DNA from: JACKHO01 sp041398745
GTDB lineage: Bacteria > Planctomycetota > Planctomycetia > Planctomycetales > Planctomycetaceae
Length of the DNA: 64,000 bases
Direction: 5' to 3'
Assembly: GCA_041398745.1 (NCBI GenBank)
Contig: JAWKUB010000002.1
Location: 62,001-126,000, forward strand
Shown here piece after piece: positions 17,376-26,351 of this stretch. A program made the position numbers and the translations under genes. Numbering within the stretch: position 1 is the first letter of the stretch; each line of letters opens with the position of its first letter. The notes below the pieces were generated by a model. That model did no database searches, was not told where the DNA came from, and saw only the letters and a program-made list of their open reading frames with translations.

Positions 17376-19139
17376 ATGGCTGCTAAAACGACATCTTCTT
17401 CAACCGCCACAAAGTCGGCACGCACGACGCGTCGTCGAAAAACGGCGAAGGTCACTTCAGAGACGGACGAAAAAGTGGATAAGAATTCCGATGACTTCGG
17501 TGCCGGGCTGGACGACGAACCAGCTCCCGCAAAAAAACGCCGTGTAACCCGGAAGAAGAAGGTGGTCGACGAAGTGCCGGAGCCGAAGGCCGAAGCGGTT
17601 GCAAAGCGAGATGATGACAATGGCGACGCCGAAGAAGAAAAACCTCGTCGCCGTGGCCGAACTCGCTCTCCTCGCAAGGAAGCCAGTGTAGAAACCGAAT
17701 CTGTAAAGGAAGCTCCCGTAGAAGCATCCGAACGCAGCGAATCAAGACCTCGCTCTGAAGCCGATGACGCACCTTCAAGCGAAGGTGGAGAAGGCTCAGG
17801 CGAACGACCCGAAGGTGGTGGCGACCGAAACAATGGTGGACGCCGCCGTCGCCGCAAACGTGGTGGCCGCCAAAACGAGGGAGGTCGTCAGCCACAAGCC
17901 CAACAACAGGGTGGGCGTCGTCGTGGTCGCGGCGGTCGTAACAACAAGCGTGGCGGTCCCCCGCAAACTCGTCGTCTGTCAAAGTTCGAACAAAACGCCG
18001 CTCCTGCAGTGGCTGCAGTTACGAGTGGTACAGTCGAAGGTGTGTTGGAGCTGCACCCCAAGGGATACGGATTTCTACGCTCAGCCCAGAACGACTACGG
18101 TGCTCAGGACGTCGATCCGTTTGTCTCCAGCTCATTCGTTGAAAAGTACTCACTTCGCGAAGGGATTATGATTCGCGGCGAAGTCGGACCAGGGACGCGT
18201 GGTCAAGGGCCTCGCGTGCTGGAAATCGAGTCGATCGATGGACGCGATCCCGAAGCGTTTGCGGAAATCAAACACTTCGATCATCTGACAGCCATTAACC
18301 CACACGAGCAAATTCGCCTCGAAACGGGCGCCCGTCCGGTCACCATGCGTGTGATGGATCTCCTCACTCCGCTGGGAAAAGGACAACGCGCACTCATCGT
18401 GGCTCCACCACGTTCGGGTAAGACGATGTTGCTGCAGGACATCGCCGAGGCGGTCAGTGTCAACCACCCTGAGATTCATCTCATCGTGCTCTTGATTGAC
18501 GAGCGTCCGGAAGAAGTCACCGAAATGCGTCGCAGCGTAAAAGGTGACGTCATTGCGTCTTCAATGGACCGCGACGTCGAAAGCCATGTACGAATCAGCC
18601 AGCTGGTCATCGAACGTGGTAAGCGTATTGCCGAATCGGGCCGTGATTGCCTCATTCTCATGGACAGCGTGACCCGTTGTGCCCGCGCCTTCAACAAATG
18701 GATTGGCGGTGGTCGCGAGTCGAAAATCGGAACAGGCGGACTCGACGTCCGTGCTCTGGAAATTCCTCGTAAAATGTTCGGTACGGCTCGCGTATTCGAC
18801 GAAGGTGGTTCACTCACAGTTTGTGCGACCGCACTGATCGACACGGGGAGCCGCATGGACGAAGCGATTTTCCAGGAGTTCAAAGGAACCGGTAATATGG
18901 AACTGGTTCTAAGCCGTGACCTGGCGGAACGCCGTATTTGGCCAGCCATCGATATTTCGAAGTCCGGTACCCGGCGCGAAGAGAAAATCCTCGATCCCGA
19001 ACTCATGGATGAAATCATTATGCTGCGACGCAGCCTGGTGTCCCTCAATCCAGTCGAAGCGATGGAGCAATTGACCAAAACCATGGTCAAATTCCCGTCG
19101 AATCGCGAGTTTCTGTCGAAAATCCGCGCCATCCTGTAG
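17376..19139 (+). CDS. rho: Transcription termination factor Rho with Arg/Gly-rich N-terminal extension
   Basis: 587 residues, against about 420 in Escherichia coli. The first 200 residues are a low-complexity extension, first Glu/Lys/Ser-rich and then strongly basic and rich in Arg-Gly (GGRRRRRKRGG, GGRRRGRGGRNNKRGG). The RNA-binding cold-shock-like domain follows (GVLELHPKGYGFLRSAQNDY). Next come the hexameric ATPase motifs: Walker A APPRSGKTMLLQ, Walker B VLLIDERPEEVTEM, and the Q/R-loop region ending LRRSLVSLNPVEAMEQL. The start is the ATG at 17376, because the upstream TTG extension to 17349 lacks family support. Such basic extensions in Rho of other phyla bind RNA or promote condensates; that role here is inference. 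A hairpin terminator lies just downstream. Confidence 0.95.
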   Translation: MAAKTTSSSTATKSARTTRRRKTAKVTSETDEKVDKNSDDFGAGLDDEPAPAKKRRVTRKKKVVDEVPEPKAEAVAKRDDDNGDAEEEKPRRRGRTRSPRKEASVETESVKEAPVEASERSESRPRSEADDAPSSEGGEGSGERPEGGGDRNNGGRRRRRKRGGRQNEGGRQPQAQQQGGRRRGRGGRNNKRGGPPQTRRLSKFEQNAAPAVAAVTSGTVEGVLELHPKGYGFLRSAQNDYGAQDVDPFVSSSFVEKYSLREGIMIRGEVGPGTRGQGPRVLEIESIDGRDPEAFAEIKHFDHLTAINPHEQIRLETGARPVTMRVMDLLTPLGKGQRALIVAPPRSGKTMLLQDIAEAVSVNHPEIHLIVLLIDERPEEVTEMRRSVKGDVIASSMDRDVESHVRISQLVIERGKRIAESGRDCLILMDSVTRCARAFNKWIGGGRESKIGTGGLDVRALEIPRKMFGTARVFDEGGSLTVCATALIDTGSRMDEAIFQEFKGTGNMELVLSRDLAERRIWPAIDISKSGTRREEKILDPELMDEIIMLRRSLVSLNPVEAMEQLTKTMVKFPSNREFLSKIRAIL

Positions 19140-19163
19140 GAAGTCGCGACACTGGAGTACGTC

Positions 19164-19197
19164 ATCGCCCATCGAAATTCGGTGGGCGATTTGCATT
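19164..19197 (+). terminator. Hairpin after rho
   Basis: An 8-bp stem, ATCGCCCA paired with TGGGCGAT (19164-19190), is followed by a weak T-rich stretch (TTGCATTT). It lies 24 bases after the rho stop codon. The T-tract is interrupted, so termination efficiency is uncertain. Confidence 0.5.
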
Positions 19198-19338
19198 TGT
19201 ACCATTACGGAATCCGAACACTGCGGAGGTCCTTCCGTCTTTTTCGCGATATCAGCCGACGTAATTTGCTGACAGTCGAAACGGCGACCTGCTAGTATCC
19301 GCTTTCAAGTGATAGCAATTCAGGTGGTTTCAAATTGA

Positions 19339-19363
19339 GGTGGCACAGACATTCCTGTCTGTG
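19339..19363 (+). repeat. Dispersed palindromic repeat, copy 1
   Basis: GGTGG followed by the palindrome CACAGACATTCCTGTCTGTG (8-bp arms CACAGACA/TGTCTGTG, 4-base loop). It lies between rho and pheS. The same 20 bases occur at four other intergenic sites in the window. Confidence 0.8.
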
Positions 19364-19430
19364 TTTTGTCCGCCACTCAAAGTCAGTGGAGCTATGAAAC
19401 TGCTTCTAGTCCTTACGAACCGTCGTCAAC

Positions 19431-20948
19431 ATGAGTGATTTGATTCTCGATGAGTGGTCCCACACCGTCTGGCAGGCTTTGTCAGAAGCGGGTGAGATTG
19501 ATGTCAATGCACTGGCCGTGAAGCTCGGTGCCGATCAATCGAAAGTTCTCGCCGTCGCCCAAATCGGGTCTGATGGTGGATACATCAGCATCCGGGAAGT
19601 TCAGTCCGACGAGTTTGTCCCCAGCGAGAACGCTGTCCAACTCGTGTCAGACGGGTTGCCCGAACGTAAGGCATTGACGCTGCTGGCCGAAGCTGGCGGC
19701 CAACTGGCGACAGGTGATTTTGCGAAGGCAGCCGGTCAGTCCGGCCTGGCAGTGAATGAAGTGTTCAAGTGGGGCACAGCCCGCGGTTGGATTCAACGCG
19801 ATAAGGCTGGCGTCGGTTTGACGGAGTTGGGGGCAAGCATTGCACAGTCGGGCGAACGCGATATCGATGAGTTATTCATCGAACAGTCCGCCGGAAATCC
19901 CGCCAACCTTGATGATTCGGATCGCCTTCGAAGTTTGCTTTCGAAGCGAAACGAATTGGGGAAAATCAAAGCCCGCAAGCAGCGGTTCCTCAGCCTTACT
20001 GATGCTGGTAAAGCTGTCCTAAGCGAAGGCGTGTCCGTCAAGAAGGAACGAAATCTCCTGACACATGAAGATCTGCAGGATGGGGGATGGCGGGACATTA
20101 TGCTGCGTCCCTATGACGTGACGTTGCCTGCGGAAACAGTGCGCCCTGCGAAGCCGCATCCGCTGCGTCGGATTATCGAGCAGACGCGTCGCGCCTATTT
20201 GGAAATGGGATTCACCGAAGTCGTCTCTCCTATGGTCGAGTCGAGTTTCTGGAACTTTGACGCATTGTTCCAACCACAGGATCACCCCGCTCGTGACATG
20301 CAGGACACGTTCTACATGGCCGATCCCAAGTTGGCACCACTTCCAGAGGACTCCGCATTGGTGGCACGAGTGCAGGCAGCCCACGAAAACGGTGGTGACA
20401 CTGGTTCGGAAGGTTGGGGATACAAGTGGTCACCCGAACGGGCTCGACAAATTGTGCTCCGCACGCACACCACGGCTTCCACGATTCGCGCGCTCGCCGC
20501 ACACCCTGAGCCGCCGTTCAAAGCATTCTGCGTCGGTTGGGTTTGCCGCAATGAAACGATGAGCTACAAGCACCTGCCGGTGTTTCACCAAGTCGACGGA
20601 ATTGTCATCGACGAAAATGCGTCGCTGGCATCGTTGCTGGGCACTTTGGAAACCTTCTACAAGAAAATGGGCTTCCAGCAAGTGAAGTTCAAGCCGGCGT
20701 TTTACCCGTACACCGAACCAAGCGTCGATGTGGTCGTCTACCTCGAAAGCCGGGGGAAATGGATTGAAATGGGTGGATCGGGAATTTTCCGCCCCGAAGT
20801 GACTGAGCCGCTGGGCTGTAAGCATCCTGTGCTGGCTTGGGGGTTGGGGATGGAACGGCTTGCCATGATCCGTTACGGTCTCAAGGACATTCGAGAACTG
20901 TATCAGGGACGTGTGGAATCTCTTGCGGGAGTACCGCTTCACCAATAG
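19431..20948 (+). CDS. pheS: Phenylalanine--tRNA ligase alpha subunit, archaeal/eukaryal type
   Basis: 505 residues, much longer than the roughly 340 of typical bacterial PheS. The N-terminal 200 residues form winged-helix-like repeats (MSDLILDEWSHTVWQALSEAGEID...), as in archaeal and eukaryotic alpha subunits. The catalytic class II core has FWNFDALFQPQDHPARDMQD (motif 2 area), FHQVDGIVIDENASLASLLG, PAFYPYTEPSVDV and the motif 3 GLGMERLAMIRYGL. The signature FWNFDALF...HPAR is archaeal-like, unlike bacterial YHNFDALN. The pheT beta subunit does not follow; instead an IS-disrupted gene lies downstream, so pheS and pheT are unlinked here. The start is the ATG at 19431. Confidence 0.93.
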   Translation: MSDLILDEWSHTVWQALSEAGEIDVNALAVKLGADQSKVLAVAQIGSDGGYISIREVQSDEFVPSENAVQLVSDGLPERKALTLLAEAGGQLATGDFAKAAGQSGLAVNEVFKWGTARGWIQRDKAGVGLTELGASIAQSGERDIDELFIEQSAGNPANLDDSDRLRSLLSKRNELGKIKARKQRFLSLTDAGKAVLSEGVSVKKERNLLTHEDLQDGGWRDIMLRPYDVTLPAETVRPAKPHPLRRIIEQTRRAYLEMGFTEVVSPMVESSFWNFDALFQPQDHPARDMQDTFYMADPKLAPLPEDSALVARVQAAHENGGDTGSEGWGYKWSPERARQIVLRTHTTASTIRALAAHPEPPFKAFCVGWVCRNETMSYKHLPVFHQVDGIVIDENASLASLLGTLETFYKKMGFQQVKFKPAFYPYTEPSVDVVVYLESRGKWIEMGGSGIFRPEVTEPLGCKHPVLAWGLGMERLAMIRYGLKDIRELYQGRVESLAGVPLHQ

Positions 20949-21059
20949 GTGAACAATTCCTCTTCGCTTCCAGTGGAATCTGCATTATTCTGTGCAACCG
21001 ACTCGCAACTCACACCATTTTCTTTCAGGAGCATACAATGCGGCAGTTTGTGATGGGGA

Positions 21060-21068
21060 CATTGGCTT
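21060..21068 (+). repeat. Left target-site duplication (CATTGGCTT)
   Basis: The nine bases CATTGGCTT sit directly before the left inverted end of the IS and recur exactly at 22522-22530 after the right end. Confidence 0.92.
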
Positions 21069-22521
21069 GGGTGCGTCCGATGGATGGTGGCGGTTTTATC
21101 CTGTGAGTGTGAGGTTTTGCCAGGTTTGGTGCCAGTGGCCGTTGAGGTAGGCGCAGCGGAGGGCTGTCACGGCGGTGGCGCCGGCGCGGCTCCAGTGCAT
21201 GCCGGGACCTTTCAGTCGGAGGCCCACAAGTTGTTTCGCGGAAGACTCAATCATGCCGCTCCCAATCGTCCACCCTCGCGAGTGGTAACGCGGGTAGTCC
21301 GTTTCCGCCAGGCGTGTGCGGATGTAGTTGCTCAACTTCTGCATGGCTGGCGGGAGTGAATCATCGGGACTGGATCGACATTGTTCGAGCCGTTGCAGCA
21401 GACCGCTGCCACCTGCATCGTACAGGACACTGAGATGCAATTGAGCCCACTCCTGAACCGCTGTCGAGTCATCGCCAAACAGAGCCTTCGCACATTCCCA
21501 CACATGCTGACTGGCGTGATACCAATCGAGCACACCGGAGGTTTCGTAGAAGTGTTCCTGCTGAATTGACCAGCACCAGTCGGCGCCATCACTGAGGAAG
21601 ATTTTCTCCTGTGCCTGATGGTATCCGCAGCGACAAGCCAGGATGTAGAGCGACATGCCAAACGAAAGATAATCGTCTTCCTGGCCCCAGGTCATTTGCT
21701 TGTGCCAACACTCGTGTTCATCTTGCCAGAAGACGCAGCCGACACGCATTTGCCGCCATTTTTGCTGGTTCATTCCCGGCTGCTGCGCATGGGATTCCAC
21801 CTCATTGGTGCCATAAAGAATGCCATCACAGCTGATGTAGATGCGTTGCGGACTCACCGGTGGTCGCGGTGCATTTTCCGCCGTCCAGGGATGCTCCAGA
21901 CGCAGTTCGACTTCCGCCAGCCGCAGCTTCTCCAGCGCTCCGCCCACGTCGAGGGCCAGGTGCCACAACGTGTCATGGCCAAGGTGCACGCCATGTTGAT
22001 CGGCCATGAGTTGTTCGAGGTGATTGAAGGGGTCGATGCTCGCCAGTTGACTGGCGTTGCGTCCGAGCAATCGCGTCATGCGATGTGTTCCACAACAGAC
22101 CACCGCATCTGCTGGCGTTTGCCAACACTGACACTCTCGACAGCGATACCGCGTCCGTTCATACGTCACTTCACCCGAGTGACTCATCACCGTTCGTACG
22201 CGACGCCCCCGGTTTCGCATGGGCCGACCGCAACAGTGCGGCCGGCCCAAGGCCTCCCCCAGTTGCGTGAATCCCGAATCCAACACCGCCCGCCCGGCCC
22301 GTTTTTTCAATTCCTCGACCCGAAGTTCGAGGGCCATGGCATCGAGCGTTTCCACCGACTCGATGATTTCGGAGACTTTTCGACCATCCACTTCCACCAC
22401 AATCCGAACGTCCATCACACCCTCCTTGAGGCTCCGAGACGTCCTGACTCAACAAAAACGGTCCAACAACACCACTCTACACCCCCAAATCACAAACTGC
22501 CACCATCCATCGGACGCACCC
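21069..22521 (-). mobile_element. Insertion sequence, 1453 bp, ISKra4-like
   Basis: The ends are 23-bp perfect inverted repeats: the left (21069-21091) begins GGGTGCGTCCGATGGATG, and the right (22499-22521) is its reverse complement ending CATCGGACGCACCC. It is flanked by a perfect 9-bp duplication CATTGGCTT (21060-21068 and 22522-22530). It holds one transposase gene on the minus strand. Identical ends and direct repeats mean a recent insertion. The 9-bp duplication and the transposase type fit ISKra4 or, less likely, ISLre2. Confidence 0.93.
21096..22415 (-). CDS. IS transposase, ISKra4-like family
   Basis: About 439 residues and intact. The N-terminal part has a zinc-finger-like set of cysteines (PHCCGRPM...YRCRECQCW), and the middle has YISCDGILYGT and FLSDGADWCWSIQ. 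A C-terminal segment GMHWSRAGATAVTALRCAYLNG is typical of ISKra4-type DDE transposases. Candidate catalytic acids are the Asp in SCDG, the Asp in LSDGAD and the Glu in GSGMIESSAKQ. It occupies nearly the whole element and reads opposite to the disrupted gene. The first codons could be GTG (22418) or ATG (22415). No frameshift, so the element may still be active. Confidence 0.85.
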   Translation of the reverse strand: MDVRIVVEVDGRKVSEIIESVETLDAMALELRVEELKKRAGRAVLDSGFTQLGEALGRPHCCGRPMRNRGRRVRTVMSHSGEVTYERTRYRCRECQCWQTPADAVVCCGTHRMTRLLGRNASQLASIDPFNHLEQLMADQHGVHLGHDTLWHLALDVGGALEKLRLAEVELRLEHPWTAENAPRPPVSPQRIYISCDGILYGTNEVESHAQQPGMNQQKWRQMRVGCVFWQDEHECWHKQMTWGQEDDYLSFGMSLYILACRCGYHQAQEKIFLSDGADWCWSIQQEHFYETSGVLDWYHASQHVWECAKALFGDDSTAVQEWAQLHLSVLYDAGGSGLLQRLEQCRSSPDDSLPPAMQKLSNYIRTRLAETDYPRYHSRGWTIGSGMIESSAKQLVGLRLKGPGMHWSRAGATAVTALRCAYLNGHWHQTWQNLTLTG

Positions 22522-22530
22522 CATTGGCTT
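22522..22530 (+). repeat. Right target-site duplication (CATTGGCTT)
   Basis: Exact copy of 21060-21068, immediately after the right inverted end of the IS. Confidence 0.92.
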
Positions 22531-23030
22531 TGGCCGTTCTGGTCGGCTTGACAGCTTCGGCTCAGGCGCAAATCGGTGGCAAGAAGGGGCCCGACAAACG
22601 AGTGAAGGCCCTGCTCGACGAGCTCGAACTGAAGTATGAAGTCGATGACGACGACGACTTCAAACTCGTATTTGAAGTAGGCGAGTCGGGTCGCAGCCAA
22701 ATCGTGTGGATTCGTTCCAACACGGAAGATTTCCGCACCCTGGAAATTCGCGAAATCATGTCACCTGGCTTCGTCTCGGAAGGCGACGACATTCCGCACT
22801 ACGTGGCTATCAAGCTGCTGGAAGACAACCGCGCCAAGAAAATGGGCGGCTGGCAAAAAGATGGAAAATACGCCGTGTTCGTCTCCCATATTGGAGCCGA
22901 CCTCGATGCCGAAACTCTGCACAACGTTTTGATTTTCACTGTTGAAGCAGCCGACGAAATGGAAAAGCAGCTGACCGGTGAGAAAGATCAATTCTAGAGC
23001 CTGAAACTCTGGAACTTACAAAAAAACTCG

Positions 23031-23064
23031 CGCCCTGTGTTTCAAAACGCGGGGCGTTTTCTTT
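23031..23064 (+). terminator. Rho-independent terminator of the disrupted YbjN-like gene
   Basis: CGCCCTGTGTT pairs with AACGCGGGGCG (about 11 bp with two G-T pairs, tiny loop), followed by TTTTCTTT. It lies 33 bases after the stop codon. Confidence 0.8.
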
Positions 23065-23200
23065 GCGCCATAAGTGAGATGCCAAACTGCGAAACAAGTG
23101 AGTGCTCCGTCAACCTGCCGGGGCCTTCGGTGGTGCGACATTTCTCCGATGCCTATGCTGCGATATCGTTTTGTTGTTGACGTACGACGCGAGCAGACAC

Positions 23201-24742
23201 ATGTTCATCAATCGAATTTCGTTCATTGTTGCGGTTCTCCTTTTCTTGATGAAGCCAATCGCATCCTACGGAGAGCAAACGCCGCCGAACATCCTGCTTA
23301 TCCTGGCTGACGACCTCGGTTACGGAGACGTCAGTTGTTACAACGCGCAGGCAAAAGTGTCCACGCCGCACGTCGATCAAATCGCACGTGAGGGAATGCA
23401 GTTCCTGGATGCTCATAGTCCATCTACGGTTTGCACACCCACGCGCTACAGCATTCTGACAGGTCGCATGGCGTTTCGGCTGAATTACCGCGGCGTGTTT
23501 ACTGGTGCCGGGGGACCATGCCTCATCACTGACGACCGACTCACTCTGCCGCAATTGCTCCATAATCAGGGTTACGCAACGGCCATGTTCGGTAAATGGC
23601 ACGTCGGGATGACCTTCTTTGATTCCAAGGGACAGGCGATCAATCAAAATGGGCTCGAAGCGGTGAAGCAAATTGACTACTCCCGCCCCATACCCGATGG
23701 ACCAATCCATCGAGGCTTTGACCAGTTCTTCGGCACGGCCTGCTGCCCGACAACCGACTGGCTGTATGCCTTTGTTGACGGTGACCGCGTACCCGCTCCG
23801 CCCACAAAAATTCTCGACCGCGAAGCGCTGCCGAAGCATGAGTGGTCCTTTGACTGTCGTCCCGGACTGGTTGCACCAGACTTTGAACATGAAGAGGTGG
23901 ACATGGTCTTCCTCAGGAAGAGCTTGCAGTTTCTCGATCGACATTGCACCGAGCAGCCGCAGAAGCCGTTCTTTCTGTTTCACTCATTGCAAGCGGTGCA
24001 TCTACCGTCCTTCCCCGGTAAGGATTATCAAGGAACAACACAGGCCGGCCCGCACGGTGACTTTATTGCAGAGTTCGATGACGTGGTTGGACAGTTAATG
24101 CGCAAACTCGATGAACTGGGAGTCTCGGAAAACACGTTAGTCATCATCACGAGCGACAATGGCCCTGAAGTCGGCACCGTCATCAATATGCGACAGAAGT
24201 ACGAGCACGATGGCGCTCGACCGTGGCGAGGAATGAAGCGGGATAATTGGGAAGGTGGACACCGCGTGCCGCTCATTGTTCGCTGGCCGGGAAACGTGAA
24301 ACCTCAATCGGTCAGTCACCAGACAGTTTGCCTAACGGACATCATGGCCACATGCGCGAGCGTGGTGAATGCGAAACTACGGAACGATACCGCTGAAGAC
24401 AGTTTCAATTTGCTCCCAGTGTTACGTGGAGAAGCGAAGGCCCCTGTTCGTGAGTTCACACTGCATCAAACCATCAGCCTCGCGCTGGCGATACGCAAAG
24501 GGAAGTGGAAATACCTGGACCATAAAGGGTCCGGCGGAAACAACTACGGAGAAGGCAGACTCAAAGAGCTCTATTCAATAGAAGAGACAGCCCCGGACGC
24601 TCCTGGACAACTCTATGACCTGGAATCTGACCCCGGCGAAACGACGAATCTATACCTTCGGCATCCGGAGGTCGCAAAGGAACTGAAAGCGGCTTTGGAC
24701 AAATGCAAGCAAAGTGGCCGCAGCGCACCGCTGCGAGACTGA
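23201..24742 (+). CDS. Secreted arylsulfatase (formylglycine sulfatase) 1
   Basis: 513 residues. The signal peptide MFINRISFIVAVLLFLMKPI ends near residue 24. Metal-binding ADDLGYGD (residues 36-43) and the active-site signature C-T-P-T-R with Cys78 are present; this Cys is converted to formylglycine by a separate enzyme. Later SDNGPEVG supplies the second metal-binding acid pair, and the C-terminal sub-domain ends ...KQSGRSAPLRD. Family S1 sulfatases remove sulfate esters from polysaccharides or glycans; the substrate cannot be told from sequence. The frame extends upstream to 23102, but the ATG at 23201 gives a proper signal peptide. Monocistronic, after the terminator at 23031-23064. Confidence 0.9.
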   Translation: MFINRISFIVAVLLFLMKPIASYGEQTPPNILLILADDLGYGDVSCYNAQAKVSTPHVDQIAREGMQFLDAHSPSTVCTPTRYSILTGRMAFRLNYRGVFTGAGGPCLITDDRLTLPQLLHNQGYATAMFGKWHVGMTFFDSKGQAINQNGLEAVKQIDYSRPIPDGPIHRGFDQFFGTACCPTTDWLYAFVDGDRVPAPPTKILDREALPKHEWSFDCRPGLVAPDFEHEEVDMVFLRKSLQFLDRHCTEQPQKPFFLFHSLQAVHLPSFPGKDYQGTTQAGPHGDFIAEFDDVVGQLMRKLDELGVSENTLVIITSDNGPEVGTVINMRQKYEHDGARPWRGMKRDNWEGGHRVPLIVRWPGNVKPQSVSHQTVCLTDIMATCASVVNAKLRNDTAEDSFNLLPVLRGEAKAPVREFTLHQTISLALAIRKGKWKYLDHKGSGGNNYGEGRLKELYSIEETAPDAPGQLYDLESDPGETTNLYLRHPEVAKELKAALDKCKQSGRSAPLRD

Positions 24743-24872
24743 CTCGCCCCCTGTGAAACTTGGCTCACGCTTTAATAGTTGGCATCTCAGGGTTGAGAAG
24801 CGTTGCATGCGTTACATGGGTCCAGCAGCTTATTCAAACAGGTTGCTACGACCGCTCTTTCACACCAACCTT

Positions 24873-26123
24873 CTAAAGTGCGGTGCCTTCCGAGGCGTCG
24901 AACGGTTCAGCGTGGACCTCTCGCAAATTCTCATGCGACCAGCGTTGCCATTTGCGAAGTGCAGCTTCCCTTTCCAAGTCGGAAGCAAAGCCTGAGTTCT
25001 GTGGGCGGTATGCCCCGTTATTCGTATCCTCGAAACCGTAATGAACCGGCGACTGTTTGGTCATTTGTACGAGTGCCAATAGCACAATGTCGCGGAACTC
25101 GACACGATAAGTGGACTCAGTAGTCGTTTCCAAGTTGTTTTGATTCGCCGAAGTCACCACGGTTGTGTCATCCAGTTTCGATTCCAGAATGGAAATGGCC
25201 TCGGGACCACCTGTCTTGGCTAAATGGCGGACGGCCACTTGCTCCGTCGGACCCGGTGCATTTGGGCTGCTCAACAATTCACGGGCTGCAACCATTCCTG
25301 CTGAAGACTTCAGTCGATCACTCGTCTGCAGCCTCATATACGCCGTTGATATCGTTCCATGGCCAATCCACTGTTCCACCAAAGTCCGCGCAGCAACTCC
25401 AACTTGAGGATCGTTCAACAAAGCCATGAACCGACCGGACGCAATCAATGAACTGACGACATGCATTGCTTGCGCGCTGGGCTGAGCATCTTCCTGCAAA
25501 GTTACAAACAACACACTTGCCGTCGTGAGTGGATTCGCCTCCTGATTGGGCTGATTCGGGAACATTCGCAATTCGCCACAGCGACTTTCCAGCAAGCTGC
25601 GAACGGTTCCCTGACGTGAGTTGAGTGCCAACAGCAATTCCGGTTCTGCTCGAAGCATCTGCACGAGCAACTTCCGGGCAGCGGGCGAATCCCCAACAGT
25701 GGCATGCCACCGTTCCCAGACGTTGTACACATCTTCGGTCAACTGCCAGGGAGTATTCAGCAAGAGCGGTTCGTTCTTTACGGCCTCAACGACCAGTAAT
25801 TCACGCATGAGTCGCTGCGCCCGATAACGGATTTCAGCGTTTTCGTTGGTCAGCGCCTCACGCACCGCGGACACGCTGGTCAACCCGCGTTCCAGCAATG
25901 CTTTCTCCGCCGCGAATCGATCTTCATACGACGGTGCTCCCAACTGCCGAACCAAGTCCTCTTCGCCGCGCGCAGTGTCACCTCGAATGGGGTCCGATGC
26001 CGAAACACGGCACACCCACCCCATCGTGAGTAGCAGAATGAGAAACCAACGAATAGCCAACGTTGTAACGATCCGTCTAACCGACAAACTGAACGTCCAT
26101 AGACACAATCGGAATTCTCCCAT
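24873..26123 (-). CDS. Secreted HEAT-like repeat protein, function unknown
   Basis: About 416 residues from the ATG at 26121-26123; the frame is open to 26177. A hydrophobic segment (LAIRWFLILLLTMGWVC) works as a signal peptide or anchor, and the start could also be a GTG at 26081, just before it. The mature part begins EEDLVRQLGAPSYEDRFAAEKALLERG, the form of a planctomycete HEAT/armadillo-like repeat, and continues with helical pairs (VREALTNENAEIRYRAQRLM, LVEQWIG). The end is polar. Such proteins are probably scaffolds in the periplasm. It converges with the sulfatase gene. No enzymatic motif seen. Confidence 0.65.
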   Translation of the reverse strand: MGEFRLCLWTFSLSVRRIVTTLAIRWFLILLLTMGWVCRVSASDPIRGDTARGEEDLVRQLGAPSYEDRFAAEKALLERGLTSVSAVREALTNENAEIRYRAQRLMRELLVVEAVKNEPLLLNTPWQLTEDVYNVWERWHATVGDSPAARKLLVQMLRAEPELLLALNSRQGTVRSLLESRCGELRMFPNQPNQEANPLTTASVLFVTLQEDAQPSAQAMHVVSSLIASGRFMALLNDPQVGVAARTLVEQWIGHGTISTAYMRLQTSDRLKSSAGMVAARELLSSPNAPGPTEQVAVRHLAKTGGPEAISILESKLDDTTVVTSANQNNLETTTESTYRVEFRDIVLLALVQMTKQSPVHYGFEDTNNGAYRPQNSGFASDLEREAALRKWQRWSHENLREVHAEPFDASEGTAL

Positions 26124-26351
26124 GTCTTTACTGGAAACTGAAGGCCAAAACGCGGTTAGGAGCAAATGACGAGCCATTTGATCGACAGCTAGTCAGGTCG
26201 TTCCACTCGATTCAGACCGACCAACATCATGCCTCTCATTCCCGAAACATGTTGTGAGATGCACGTTTCCGTCTTGGCCTTCGCCATCTGTGTCGATAAA
26301 ACAGAAAGCCCCTGACCCATTTGTTTCAACTCCACTTCGTCGGTCTAACTC

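Larger units (their letters stand above)
21038..22997 (+). pseudogene. Secreted YbjN-like protein gene, split by an insertion sequence
   Basis: The first 31 bases (21038-21068) encode the start of a signal peptide, MRQFVMGTLA. The rest resumes after the IS at 22522. Removing the IS and one copy of the 9-bp target site joins 21038-21068 to 22531-22997 and gives exactly 498 bases: 165 codons plus TAG, all in frame. The product reads MRQFVMGTLALAVLVGLTAS then AQAQIGGKKG, a clean signal peptide, followed by a soluble domain beginning ALLDELELKYEVDDDDDFKL with GRSQIVWIRS and IFTVEAADEMEKQL. This resembles the YbjN/type III chaperone-like fold (moderate confidence). The downstream fragment lacks its own start and signal, so export should be lost. 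A strong terminator follows. Confidence 0.88.

Noticed and set aside
21618..22997. 459-codon plus frame running through the IS into the YbjN-like gene
   Set aside because: Its front is antisense of the transposase; only the part after 22522 is genuine coding, as the disrupted gene.
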